The notes beneath the pieces are model-generated. The model saw only the letters and a list, made by a program, of their open reading frames with translations, was not told the DNA's origin and searched no databases. Shown here piece after piece: positions 7,474-19,541 of a DNA stretch of 45,000 nucleotides (position 1 is the first letter of the stretch; every line of letters starts with the position of its first letter). The DNA lies in NCBI RefSeq assembly GCF_030272615.1, contig NW_026729173.1, positions 25,001 through 70,000 on the forward strand, in the 5' to 3' direction. This stretch comes from Cryptomeria japonica. Lineage: Eukaryota; Streptophyta; Pinopsida; Cupressales; Cupressaceae. The translations under genes were made by a program, and so were the position numbers.

Positions 7474-10400
7474 GTTATGAGCTTGTCGCAGTGTGTACTT
7501 AGCAAACCGCGACCCACGTGCGAATCCACCCCGGCCACCCACCCCCGTCGAGGTGCACACCCTCCCTCGCGAAGTGCGCCCCGTTCGCCAAGTGTGAGCC
7601 CTGCCCGGGTGCGCGCACCTTGCTAGGGCGTCGGGTGTGCACCCGGCCCGGCCTACGTGCGTGCACCTGGACGGGGCGTCGTGTGCGTGCAGTGTCCCGT
7701 CTGCAACGCGGTGCCCACACACCACCTCGGGCGCAACGACCTGCGCTCACATGTGGGCCGAGTGCACCTTGGTGCATGTTCGGGGCGCCTCGGGTGCACG
7801 CTCGATCTTGCCCCGGTGCACCAAGGCGCTCGGTTTGCCCCGGGTGCGCACTTGGTGCAAGGTGGGCACCCAAAATAGGGATCAAGCACCAAAACACAAG
7901 TTTCGGGATGCAAAATGGGACCCAAGGACCACAAATGCGTTCCAAGACCCATGATGGGTCCACGAGAACAAAAATGTGTTCCGAGACTTAATAAACAAAT
8001 ATTGGGTTTTAGGAGAAGAAACATGCTCTGATGCCCAAAACGAGAATCGACCTCGAAAAGGCCACAGGCCAAAAGTGGGATGCGAGACAAAAAAAAATGG
8101 GACCCGAGGACCAAAATTGGGTTCCCAGGTCGAAGACAGGGCAACCGGACAAGAAACGACCTCTAAGGCTCGAAATGAGTCCCGACGACTAAAACTTGAC
8201 AAGAAGCACCCATCAGGCACCCAACTCGACACCCATGGGATGCCGACCCACCCGGGCTTCCACCTAGCACACCTTGGCACCCACCCACCCTCGCACCCAA
8301 CCTCGCACCCAACTTAGCACCTTTGAACCCACATTGGCACTCACCCTGACCCTGGCACCTTGGAACCCACATTGGCACTCACCTTGACCCTGGCACCCAC
8401 CTTTGCACTCACCTTGGGACCCACCCTGGCTCCCACCTCGGCACCCACCCAGACACCCACCTTGGTTCCTTGGCACCCACCTTGGATCCTTGGCACCCAC
8501 CCCGACACCCACCTTGGCACGCAACTTGGCTACTTGCCACCCACCTTGGCTCCTTGACGCCCACCCCGACAACCACCCCGTGACCTACCCTGGCTAGGGT
8601 TGGTGCACACCCACCCTGGTGCCCACCTTGGCACCCACCCCATGACCCACCTTGGCACGCACCTTAGTACCCACCCCGTTACCCACCCTAGGACCCACCC
8701 CGTGACCCACCTTGGCCAGGGTGGGTGCCTTGGTGCGCACAACTTGCCTGGGCTGCACACCAGGGCGGGCTCAAGATGGCACCCGCGTTCCGTTTTTTTC
8801 ACTATCTTTCAAAACGGAAATTTTAAAATCTCGTTTTTTTTTTTTTTTTGCCTTTTCTGGAAATTAGTGAAGGCAGCGCATCAAAGGTGCGCAATGCTGG
8901 TGCGAACCCGGGAGCGCTCCGATGTGTGCTCCAAGGTGCGGCGTGCACGAAGTCCGAGCCCGGCTTGCCCCGGGTGCGCACCTCGCGTGCACCTTCGCCG
9001 GGGTGAGCACCTTGGCTGGGTTGCGCGCCCTGGTGCGCACCAAGGAGCGCTCTGAAGTGTGCTCCAAGGTGCGGCGTGCACGAAGTCGGAGCTCGGTTTG
9101 CCCCGGGTGTGCACCTCGGGTGCGCACCTCGCGTGCACCTTCGCTGCGGTGGGCACCTTGGCTGGGTTGCGCGCCTTGGTGGGCACCATGCAGTGCACGA
9201 AGTCGGAGCCCGGTTTGCCCCGGGCGCGCACCTCCGCCAGGGTGGGCACCTTGGTGCGCACAACTTGCCTGGGCTGCGCACCAGGAAGGGCTCAAGATGG
9301 CACCCGCGTTCCGTTTTTTTCACTATCTTTCAGAACGGAAATTTTAAAATATCGTTTTTTTTTGCCTTTTCTGGAAATTAGTGAAGGCAGCGCATCAAAG
9401 GTGCGCAACGCTGGTGCGAACCTGGGAGCGCTCCGATGTGTGCTCCAAGGTGCGGCGTGCACGAAGTCGGAGCCCGGTTTGCCCCGGGTGCGCCCTGGTG
9501 GGCACCATGGTGCGCACCAAGGAGCGCTCCGAAGTGTGCTCCAAGGTGCGGCCTGCACGAAGTCGGAGCCCGGTTTGCCCCGGGCGTGCACCGCGGGTGG
9601 GCACCTTGGTGCGCATGCCTTGCCTGGGCTGCGCACCAGGGCGGGCTCAAGATGGCACCCGCGTTCCGTTTTTTTCACTATCTTTCAAAACGGAAATTTT
9701 AAAATCTCATTTTTTTTTGCCTTTTCTGGAAATTAGTGAAGGCAGCGCATCAAAGGTGCGCACCTCGCTGCCCACCACGGTGCGCAACGCCGGTGGGCAC
9801 CCGGGAGTGCTTCGAAGTGTGCTCCAAGGTGCTGCGTGCACGTTGTCGGAGCCCGGTTTGCCCCGGGTGCGCACCTCGCGTGCACCTTCGTCGGGGTGGG
9901 CACCTTGGCTGGGTTTGCCCCGGCTGCGCTCCGAAGCGGGGTTATTGGAGCGCCGCCTCTTTTTTTGTCGGAGCGTTTGGTGGGGTTTCTCGCATTGGCT
10001 CTTCCCAGGCCCGGTTGCCACCCTGGCGCGCACGAAGTCGGAAGTAGGGTTAATTGCCCGGGTGCGCACCTTTGCCAGGGTGGGCACCTTACCTGGGCTG
10101 TGCACCAGGGCGGGCTCAAGATGGCACCCGCGTTCCGTTTTTTTCACTATCTTTCAAAACGGAAATTTTAAAATCTCCTCTTTTTTTTGCCTTTTCTGGA
10201 AATTAGTGAAGGCAGCGCATCAAAGGTGCGCACCTCGCTGCCCACCTTGGTGTGCTCTGAGGTGCGCACCCGGGAGCGCTACGAAGTGTGCTCCAAGGTG
10301 CGGCGTGCACGTTGTCGGAGCCCGGTTTGCCCCGGGTGCGCACCTCGCCTGCACCTTGGCCGGGGTGGGCACCCTCGCTGGGTTTGCCCAGGGTGCGCTC

Positions 10401-13376
10401 CGAAGCGGGGTTACTGGAGCGCCCCCTCTTTTTTTGTCAGAGCGTTTGGTGGGGTTTCTCGCATTGGCTCTTCCCAGGCCCGGTTGTTGGGTGCGCTCCC
10501 ACCCTGGCGCGCGCGAAGTTGGAAGTTGGGTTAATTGCCCGGGCGCGCACCTTCGCCAGGGTGGGCACCTTGGTGCGCACACCTTGGCTGGGCTGCGCAC
10601 CAGGGCGGGCTCAAGATGGCACCAGCATTCCCTTTTTCTCACTATCTTTCAAAACGGAAATTTTAAAATCTCGTTTTTTTTTGCCTTTTATGGAAATTAG
10701 TGAAGGCATCGCATCAAAGGTGCGCACCTCGCTGCCCACCTTGGTGTGCTCCGAGGTGCCCACCACGGTGCGCTCCGAGGTGCCCACCACGGTGCGCAAC
10801 GCCGGTGCGAACCCGGGAGCGCCCCGATGTGTGCTCCAAGGTGCGGCGTGCACGAAGCCGGACCCCGGTTTGCCCCGGGTGCGCACCTCGCGTGCACCTT
10901 GGTGCGCACACCTTGGCTGGGTTGCGCGGCCTGGTGGGCACCATGGTGCGCACCAAGGAGCGCTCCGAAGTGTGCTCCAAGGTGCGGCGTGCACGAAGTC
11001 CTAGCCCGGTTTGCCCCGGGTGCGCACCTTCGCCGCGGTGGGCACCATGGCGTGCACGAAGTCGGAGCCCGGTTTGCCCCGGGTGCGCACCTCGCGTGCA
11101 CCTTCGCCGGGGTGGGCACCTCGGCTGGGTTGCGCGCCCTGGTGCGCACCAAGGAGCGCTCCGAAGTGTGCTCCAAGGTGCGGCGTGCACGAAGTCGGAG
11201 CCCGGTTTGCCCCGGGTGCGCACCTTCGCCGCGGTGGGCACCCTGGTGCGCACCATGGCGTGCACGAAGTCGGAGCCCGGTTTGCCCCGGGTGCGCACCT
11301 CGCGTGCACCTTCGGCGGGGTTGCGCGCCCTGGTGCGCACCAAGGAGCGCTCCGAAGTGTGCTCCAAGGTGCGGCGTGCACGAAGTCGGAGCCCGGTTTG
11401 CCCCGGGTGCGCACCTCGCGTGCACCTTCGGCGGGGTTGCGCGCCCTGGTGGGCACCATGGTGCGCACCAAGGAGCGCTCCGAAGTGTGCTCCAAGGTGC
11501 GGCGTGCACGAAGTCGGAGCCCGGTTTGCCCCGGGTGCGCACCTCGCGTGCACCTTCGCCGCGGTGGGCACCATGGCGTGCACGAAGTCGGAGCCCGGTT
11601 TGCCCCGGGTGCGCACCTCGCGTGCACCTTCGCCGGGGTGGGCACCTCGGCTGGGTTGCGCGCCCTGGTGCGCACCAAGGAGCGCTCCGAAGTGTGCTCC
11701 AAGGTGCGGCGTGCACGAAGTCGGAGCCCGGTTTGCCCCGGGTGCGCACCTCGCGTGCACCTTCGCCGCGGTGGGCACCATGGCGTGCACGAAGTCGGAG
11801 CCCGGTTTGCCCCGGGTGCGCACCCCGCGTGCACCTTCGCCGGGGTGGGCACCTCGGCTGGGTTGCGCGCCCTGGTGCGCACCAAGGAGCGCTCCGAAGT
11901 GTGCTCCAAGGTGCGGCGTGCACGAAGTCGGAGCCCGGTTTGCCCCGGGTGCGCACCTCGCGTGCACCTTCGCCGCGGTGGGCACCTTGGCTGGGTTGGG
12001 CACCATTGAGCGCTCCGAAGTGTGCTCCAAGGTGCGCACCATGGCCCTCCAAGGTGCGCAGCATGGCGTGCACGAAGTCGGAGCCCGGTTTGCCCCGGGT
12101 GCGCACCTCGCGTGCACCTTCGCCAGGGTGGGCACCTCGGTGCGCACACCTTCTCAATGTTTTCTTGCCTTTTCTGGAAATTGGTGAAGGCAGCGCATCA
12201 AAGGTGCGCACCTCGGTGTGCTCCGAGGTGCGAACCCGAGAGCGCTCCGAGGTGCCCACGAAGTCGAAAGTCGGGTTAATTGCATTGTTTTCCCCGGGTG
12301 CGCTCCGAGGTGCGCAACATCGGTGCGCACCAAGGAGGGCTCCGAAGTGTGCTCCAAGGTGCGCACGATTCGGAGCTCGGTTTGCCCGGGGTGCGCACAC
12401 CTTGGCTGGGTTGCGCACCCTTTGTGCGCTCCAAGGTGCGCACGAAGTCGGAGCTCGGTTTGCCCCGGGTGCGCACCTTCGCCAGGGTGCGCACCTTGAT
12501 GCGCACGCCTTGGCTGGGCTGCGCACCTTGGTGGGCGCCATGGTGCGCACCTTTCGTGCGCTCCAAGGTGCGCACGAAGTCGGAGCTCGGTTTGCCCCGG
12601 GTGCGCACCTTGGTGGGCGCCATGGTGCACTCCGAGGTGCCCAAGATTGGTGCGCACCAAGGAGCGCTCCGAAGTGCGCTCCAAGGTGCGCAGGTGCGCG
12701 CGAAGTCGAAAGTTGGGTTAATTGTCCGGTTTGCCTCGGGTGCGCACCTTGCGTGCACCTTCGCCAGGGTGGGCGCCTTGGTGCGCACACCTTGGCTGGG
12801 CTGCGCACCCGGGCGCGCACACCTTGGCACCCGCGTTTCCTTCATTTTAAATTTTTTTTTTTTACAATCTCTCAAGTGGGAAATTCTATAATCTCAACTT
12901 TTTTTGCCTTTTCAGGAAACTTTTGAATGGAGCGCATCATTGGTGCGCTCCGAAGTGTGCTCCAAGGTGCGCACCTCTGGTGTGCTCCAAAGCTCTCTCC
13001 AGCTGCGTGCACCTGCCCCGGCCGCGCACCCGGCCCCGCCCAGCTTCGCTCACCTGTCCCGGGCGTCTGGTGCGGAACCTTAGAGTAAGAAACATCACCG
13101 TGCACCTTGGCCAACGTGCGCGACTCGACCGAGCGCGCACTGGCCGAGGTGCACACCGATTTCACCTGGGTGCGCGCGCAGCACCTCGGGCGCACCGGGG
13201 TGCGCGCACAACGCCCGGGTTGCACCGTGGCCTGTGTGCTCGGGGCGCCTCGGGTGCGCGCTCGGTGTCGCCCCCGCGCGCGCGGTAGTGCGGGCAGCGC
13301 ACCCCGGCCCGGCCCGGCCCCGACGAGAACGCAAACGGGCAAAAGGTTTATTCAAATAGCATTGCGACGCCCGGCG

Positions 13377-13389
13377 AAAAACTAAAAAA
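13377..13389 (-). terminator. Pol III terminator, 5S copy 3
   Basis: T6 then T5 on the minus strand, identical to copy 1. Confidence 0.85.
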
Positions 13390-13507
13390 GGGTGCAACAC
13401 CGGGACTTCCCGGGAGGTCACCCATCCCAGTACTACTCCGGCCCAAGCGCGCTTAACTGCGGAGTTCTGATGGGATCCGGTGCACTAACGCTGGTATGAT
13501 CGCACCC
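13389..13507 (-). rRNA. 5S ribosomal RNA, copy 3
   Basis: Identical to copy 1, with intact internal control region, helix I ends and T6/T5 terminator. The changes that mark unit 3 lie more than 2 kb away, so the gene itself is not affected. Confidence 0.96.
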
Positions 13508-16500
13508 GTTATGAGCTTGTCGCAGTGTGTACTTAGCAAACCGCGACCCACGTGCGAATCCACCCCGGCCACCCACCCCCGTCGAGGTGCACACCCTCCC
13601 TCGCGAAGTGCGCCCCGTTCGCCAAGTGTGAGCCCTGCCCGGGTGCGCGCACCTTGCTAGGGCGTCGGGTGTGCACCCGGCCCGGCCTACGTGCGTGCAC
13701 CTGGACGGGGCGTCGTGTGCGTGCAGTGTCCCGTCTGCAACGCGGTGCCCACACACCACCTCGGGCGCAACGACCTGCGCTCACATGTGGGCCGAGTGCA
13801 CCTTGGTGCATGTTCGGGGCGCCTCGGGTGCACGCTCGATCTTGCCCCGGTGCACCAAGGCGCTCGGTTTGCCCCGGGTGCGCACTTGGTGCAAGGTGGG
13901 CACCCAAAATAGGGATCAAGCACCAAAACACAAGTTTCGGGATGCAAAATGGGACCCAAGGACCACAAATGCGTTCCAAGACCCATGATGGGTCCACGAG
14001 AACAAAAATGTGTTCCGAGACTTAATAAACAAATATTGGGTTTTAGGAGAAGAAACATGCTCTGATGCCCAAAACGAGAATCGACCCCGAAAAGGCCACA
14101 GGCCAAAAGTGGGATGCGAGACAAAAAAAAATGGGACCCGAGGACCAAAATTGGGTTCCCAGGTCGAAGACAGGGCAACCGGACAAGAAACGACCTCTAA
14201 GGCTCGAAATGAGTCCCGACGACTAAAACTTGACAAGAAGCACCCATCAGGCACCCAACTCGACACCCATGGGATGCCGACCCACCCGGGCTTCCACCTA
14301 GCACACCTTGGCACCCACCCACCCTCGCACCCAACCTCGCACCCAACTTAGCACCTTTGAACCCACATTGGCACTCACCCTGACCCTGGCACCTTGGAAC
14401 CCACATTGGCACTCACCTTGACCCTGGCACCCACCTTTGCACTCACCTTGGGACCCACCCTGGCTCCCACCTCGGCACCCACCCAGACACCCACCTTGGT
14501 TCCTTGGCACCCACCTTGGATCCTTGGCACCCACCCCGACACCCACCTTGGCACGCAACTTGGCTACTTGCCACCCACCTTGGCTCCTTGACGCCCACCC
14601 CGACAACCACCCCGTGACCTACCCTGGCTAGGGTTGGTGCACACCCACCCTGGTGCCCACCTTGGCACCCACCCCATGACCCACCTTGGCACGCACCTTA
14701 GTACCCACCCCGTTACCCACCCTAGGACCCACCCCGTGACCCACCTTGGCCAGGGTGGGTGCCTTGGTGCGCACAACTTGCCTGGGCTGCACACCAGGGC
14801 GGGCTCAAGATGGCACCCGCGTTCCGTTTTTTTCACTATCTTTCAAAACGGAAATTTTAAAATCTCGTTTTTTTTTTTTTTTTGCCTTTTCTGGAAATTA
14901 GTGAAGGCAGCGCATCAAAGGTGCGCAATGCTGGTGCGAACCCGGGAGCGCTCCGATGTGTGCTCCAAGGTGCGGCGTGCACGAAGTCCGAGCCCGGCTT
15001 GCCCCGGGTGCGCACCTCGCGTGCACCTTCGCCGGGGTGAGCACCTTGGCTGGGTTGCGCGCCCTGGTGCGCACCAAGGAGCGCTCTGAAGTGTGCTCCA
15101 AGGTGCGGCGTGCACGAAGTCGGAGCTCGGTTTGCCCCGGGTGTGCACCTCGGGTGCGCACCTCGCGTGCACCTTCGCTGCGGTGGGCACCTTGGCTGGG
15201 TTGCGCGCCTTGGTGGGCACCATGCAGTGCACGAAGTCGGAGCCCGGTTTGCCCCGGGCGCGCACCTCCGCCAGGGTGGGCACCTTGGTGCGCACAACTT
15301 GCCTGGGCTGCGCACCAGGAAGGGCTCAAGATGGCACCCGCGTTCCGTTTTTTTCACTATCTTTCAGAACGGAAATTTTAAAATATCGTTTTTTTTTGCC
15401 TTTTCTGGAAATTAGTGAAGGCAGCGCATCAAAGGTGCGCAACGCTGGTGCGAACCTGGGAGCGCTCCGATGTGTGCTCCAAGGTGCGGCGTGCACGAAG
15501 TCGGAGCCCGGTTTGCCCCGGGTGCGCCCTGGTGGGCACCATGGTGCGCACCAAGGAGCGCTCCGAAGTGTGCTCCAAGGTGCGGCCTGCACGAAGTCGG
15601 AGCCCGGTTTGCCCCGGGTGTGCACCGCGGGTGGGCACCTTGGTGCGCATGCCTTGCCTGGGCTGCGCACCAGGGCGGGCTCAAGATGGCACCCGCGTTC
15701 CGTTTTTTTCACTATCTTTCAAAACGGAAATTTTAAAATCTCATTTTTTTTTGCCTTTTCTGGAAATTAGTGAAGGCAGCGCATCAAAGGTGCGCACCTC
15801 GCTGCCCACCACGGTGCGCAACGCCGGTGGGCACCCGGGAGTGCTTCGAAGTGTGCTCCAAGGTGCTGCGTGCACGTTGTCGGAGCCCGGTTTGCCCCGG
15901 GTGCGCACCTCGCGTGCACCTTCGTCGGGGTGGGCACCTTGGCTGGGTTTGCCCCGACTGCGCTCCGAAGCGGGGTTATTGGAGCGCCGCCTCTTTTTTT
16001 GTCGGAGCGTTTGGTGGGGTTTCTCGCATTGGCTCTTCCCAGGCCCGGTTGCCACCCTGGCGCGCACGAAGTCGGAAGTAGGGTTAATTGCCCGGGTGCG
16101 CACCTTTGCCAGGGTGGGCACCTTACCTGGGCTGTGCACCAGGGCGGGCTCAAGATGGCACCCGCGTTCCGTTTTTTTCACTATCTTTCAAAACGGAAAT
16201 TTTAAAATCTCCTCTTTTTTTTGCCTTTTCTGGAAATTAGTGAAGGCAGCGCATCAAAGGTGCGCACCTCGCTGCCCACCTTGGTGTGCTCTGAGGTGCG
16301 CACCCGGGAGCGCTACGAAGTGTGCTCCAAGGTGCGGCGTGCACGTTGTCGGAGCCCGGTTTGCCCCGGGTGCGCACCTCGCCTGCACCTTGGCCGGGGT
16401 GGGCACCCTGGCTGGGTTTGCCCAGGGTGCGCTCCGAAGCGGGGTTACTGGAGCGCCCCCTCTTTTTTTGTCAGAGCGTTTGGTGGGGTTTCTCGCATTG

Positions 16501-19410
16501 GCTCTTCCCAGGCCCGGTTGTTGGGTGCGCTCCCACCCTGGCGCGCGCGAAGTTGGAAGTTGGGTTAATTGCCCGGGCGCGCACCTTCGCCAGGGTGGGC
16601 ACCTTGGTGCGCACACCTTGGCTGGGCTGCGCACCAGGGCGGGCTCAAGATGGCACCAGCATTCCCTTTTTCTCACTATCTTTCAAAACGGAAATTTTAA
16701 AATCTCGTTTTTTTTTGCCTTTTATGGAAATTAGTGAAGGCATCGCATCAAAGGTGCGCACCTCGCTGCCCACCTTGGTGTGCTCCGAGGTGCCCACCAC
16801 GGTGCGCTCCGAGGTGCCCACCACGGTGTGCAACGCCGGTGCGAACCCGGGAGCGCCCCGATGTGTGCTCCAAGGTGCGGCGTGCACGAAGCCGGACCCC
16901 GGTTTGCCCCGGGTGCGCACCTCGCGTGCACCTTGGTGCGCACACCTTGGCTGGGTTGCGCGGCCTGGTGGGCACCATGGTGCGCACCAAGGAGCGCTCC
17001 GAAGTGTGCTCCAAGGTGCGGCGTGCACGAAGTCCTAGCCCGGTTTGCCCCGGGTGCGCACCTTCGCCGCGGTGGGCACCATGGCGTGCACGAAGTCGGA
17101 GCCCGGTTTGCCCCGGGTGCGCACCTCGCGTGCACCTTCGCCGGGGTGGGCACCTCGGCTGGGTTGCGCGCCCTGGTGCGCACCAAGGAGCGCTCCGAAG
17201 TGTGCTCCAAGGTGCGGCGTGCACGAAGTCGGAGCCCGGTTTGCCCCGGGTGCGCACCTTCGCCGCGGTGGGCACCCTGGTGCGCACCATGGCGTGCACG
17301 AAGTCGGAGCCCGGTTTGCCCCGGGTGCGCACCTCGCGTGCACCTTCGGCGGGGTTGCGCGCCCTGGTGCGCACCAAGGAGCGCTCCGAAGTGTGCTCCA
17401 AGGTGCGGCGTGCACGAAGTCGGAGCCCGGTTTGCCCCGGGTGCGCACCTCGCGTGCACCTTCGGCGGGGTTGCGCGCCCTGGTGGGCACCATGGTGCGC
17501 ACCAAGGAGCGCTCCGAAGTGTGCTCCAAGGTGCGGCGTGCACGAAGTCGGAGCCCGGTTTGCCCCGGGTGCGCACCTCGCGTGCACCTTCGCCGCGGTG
17601 GGCACCATGGCGTGCACGAAGTCGGAGCCCGGTTTGCCCCGGGTGCGCACCTCGCGTGCACCTTCGCCGGGGTGGGCACCTCGGCTGGGTTGCGCGCCCT
17701 GGTGCGCACCAAGGAGCGCTCCGAAGTGTGCTCCAAGGTGCGGCGTGCACGAAGTCGGAGCCCGGTTTGCCCCGGGTGCGCACCTCGCGTGCACCTTCGC
17801 CGCGGTGGGCACCATGGCGTGCACGAAGTCGGAGCCCGGTTTGCCCCGGGTGCGCACCCCGCGTGCACCTTCGCCGGGGTGGGCACCTCGGCTGGGTTGC
17901 GCGCCCTGGTGCGCACCAAGGAGCGCTCCGAAGTGTGCTCCAAGGTGCGGCGTGCACGAAGTCGGAGCCCGGTTTGCCCCGGGTGCGCACCTCGCGTGCA
18001 CCTTCGCCGCGGTGGGCACCTTGGCTGGGTTGGGCACCATTGAGCGCTCCGAAGTGTGCTCCAAGGTGCGCACCATGGCCCTCCAAGGTGCGCAGCATGG
18101 CGTGCACGAAGTCGGAGCCCGGTTTGCCCCGGGTGCGCACCTCGCGTGCACCTTCGCCAGGGTGGGCACCTCGGTGCGCACACCTTCTCAATGTTTTCTT
18201 GCCTTTTCTGGAAATTGGTGAAGGCAGCGCATCAAAGGTGCGCACCTCGGTGTGCTCCGAGGTGCGAACCCGAGAGCGCTCCGAGGTGCCCACGAAGTCG
18301 AAAGTCGGGTTAATTGCATTGTTTTCCCCGGGTGCGCTCCGAGGTGCGCAACATCGGTGCGCACCAAGGAGGGCTCCGAAGTGTGCTCCAAGGTGCGCAC
18401 GATTCGGAGCTCGGTTTGCCCGGGGTGCGCACACCTTGGCTGGGTTGCGCACCCTTTGTGCGCTCCAAGGTGCGCACGAAGTCGGAGCTCGGTTTGCCCC
18501 GGGTGCGCACCTTCGCCAGGGTGCGCACCTTGATGCGCACGCCTTGGCTGGGCTGCGCACCTTGGTGGGCGCCATGGTGCGCACCTTTCGTGCGCTCCAA
18601 GGTGCGCACGAAGTCGGAGCTCGGTTTGCCCCGGGTGCGCACCTTGGTGGGCGCCATGGTGCACTCCGAGGTGCCCAAGATTGGTGCGCACCAAGGAGCG
18701 CTCCGAAGTGCGCTCCAAGGTGCGCAGGTGCGCGCGAAGTCGAAAGTTGGGTTAATTGTCCGGTTTGCCTCGGGTGCGCACCTTGCGTGCACCTTCGCCA
18801 GGGTGGGCGCCTTGGTGCGCACACCTTGGCTGGGCTGCGCACCCGGGCGCGCACACCTTGGCACCCGCGTTTCCTTCATTTTAAATTTTTTTTTTTTACA
18901 ATCTCTCAAGTGGGAAATTCTATAATCTCAACTTTTTTTGCCTTTTCAGGAAACTTTTGAATGGAGCGCATCATTGGTGCGCTCCGAAGTGTGCTCCAAG
19001 GTGCGCACCTCTGGTGTGCTCCAAAGCTCTCTCCAGCTGCGTGCACCTGCCCCGGCCGCGCACCCGGCCCCGCCCAGCTTCGCTCACCTGTCCCGGGCGT
19101 CTGGTGCGGAACCTTAGAGTAAGAAACATCACCGTGCACCTTGGCCAACGTGCGCGACTCGACCGAGCGCGCACTGGCCGAGGTGCACACCGATTTCACC
19201 TGGGTGCGCGCGCAGCACCTCGGGCGCACCGGGGTGCGCGCACAACGCCCGGGTTGCACCGTGGCCTGTGTGCTCGGGGCGCCTCGGGTGCGCGCTCGGT
19301 GTCGCCCCCGCGCGCGCGGTAGTGCGGGCAGCGCACCCCGGCCCGGCCCGGCCCCGACGAGAACGCAAACGGGCAAAAGGTTTATTCAAATAGCATTGCG
19401 ACGCCCGGCG

Positions 19411-19423
19411 AAAAACTAAAAAA
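19411..19423 (-). terminator. Pol III terminator, 5S copy 4
   Basis: T6 then T5 on the minus strand, identical to copy 1. Confidence 0.85.
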
Positions 19424-19541
19424 GGGTGCAACACCGGGACTTCCCGGGAGGTCACCCATCCCAGTACTACTCCGGCCCAAGCGCGCTTAACTGCGGAGTT
19501 CTGATGGGATCCGGTGCACTAACGCTGGTATGATCGCACCC
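19423..19541 (-). rRNA. 5S ribosomal RNA, copy 4
   Basis: Identical to copy 1 in the gene, upstream element and terminator. Confidence 0.96.

Larger units (their letters stand above)
6035..12068. repeat. 6,034-bp 5S-containing tandem unit, copy 2
   Basis: Same length and order as copy 1, with no insertion or deletion seen. The only private change noticed is C to T at 8053, in a CCG context. All sub-elements described for copy 1 are found here at +6034. Confidence 0.95.
12069..18102. repeat. 6,034-bp 5S-containing tandem unit, copy 3
   Basis: Same length as the other units. It carries T at 15619 and G at 16410, both shared with copy 5 but not with copies 1, 2 or 4. It also has private changes: A at 15957 and T at 16829. 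Sub-elements lie at +12068 from copy 1. Confidence 0.95.
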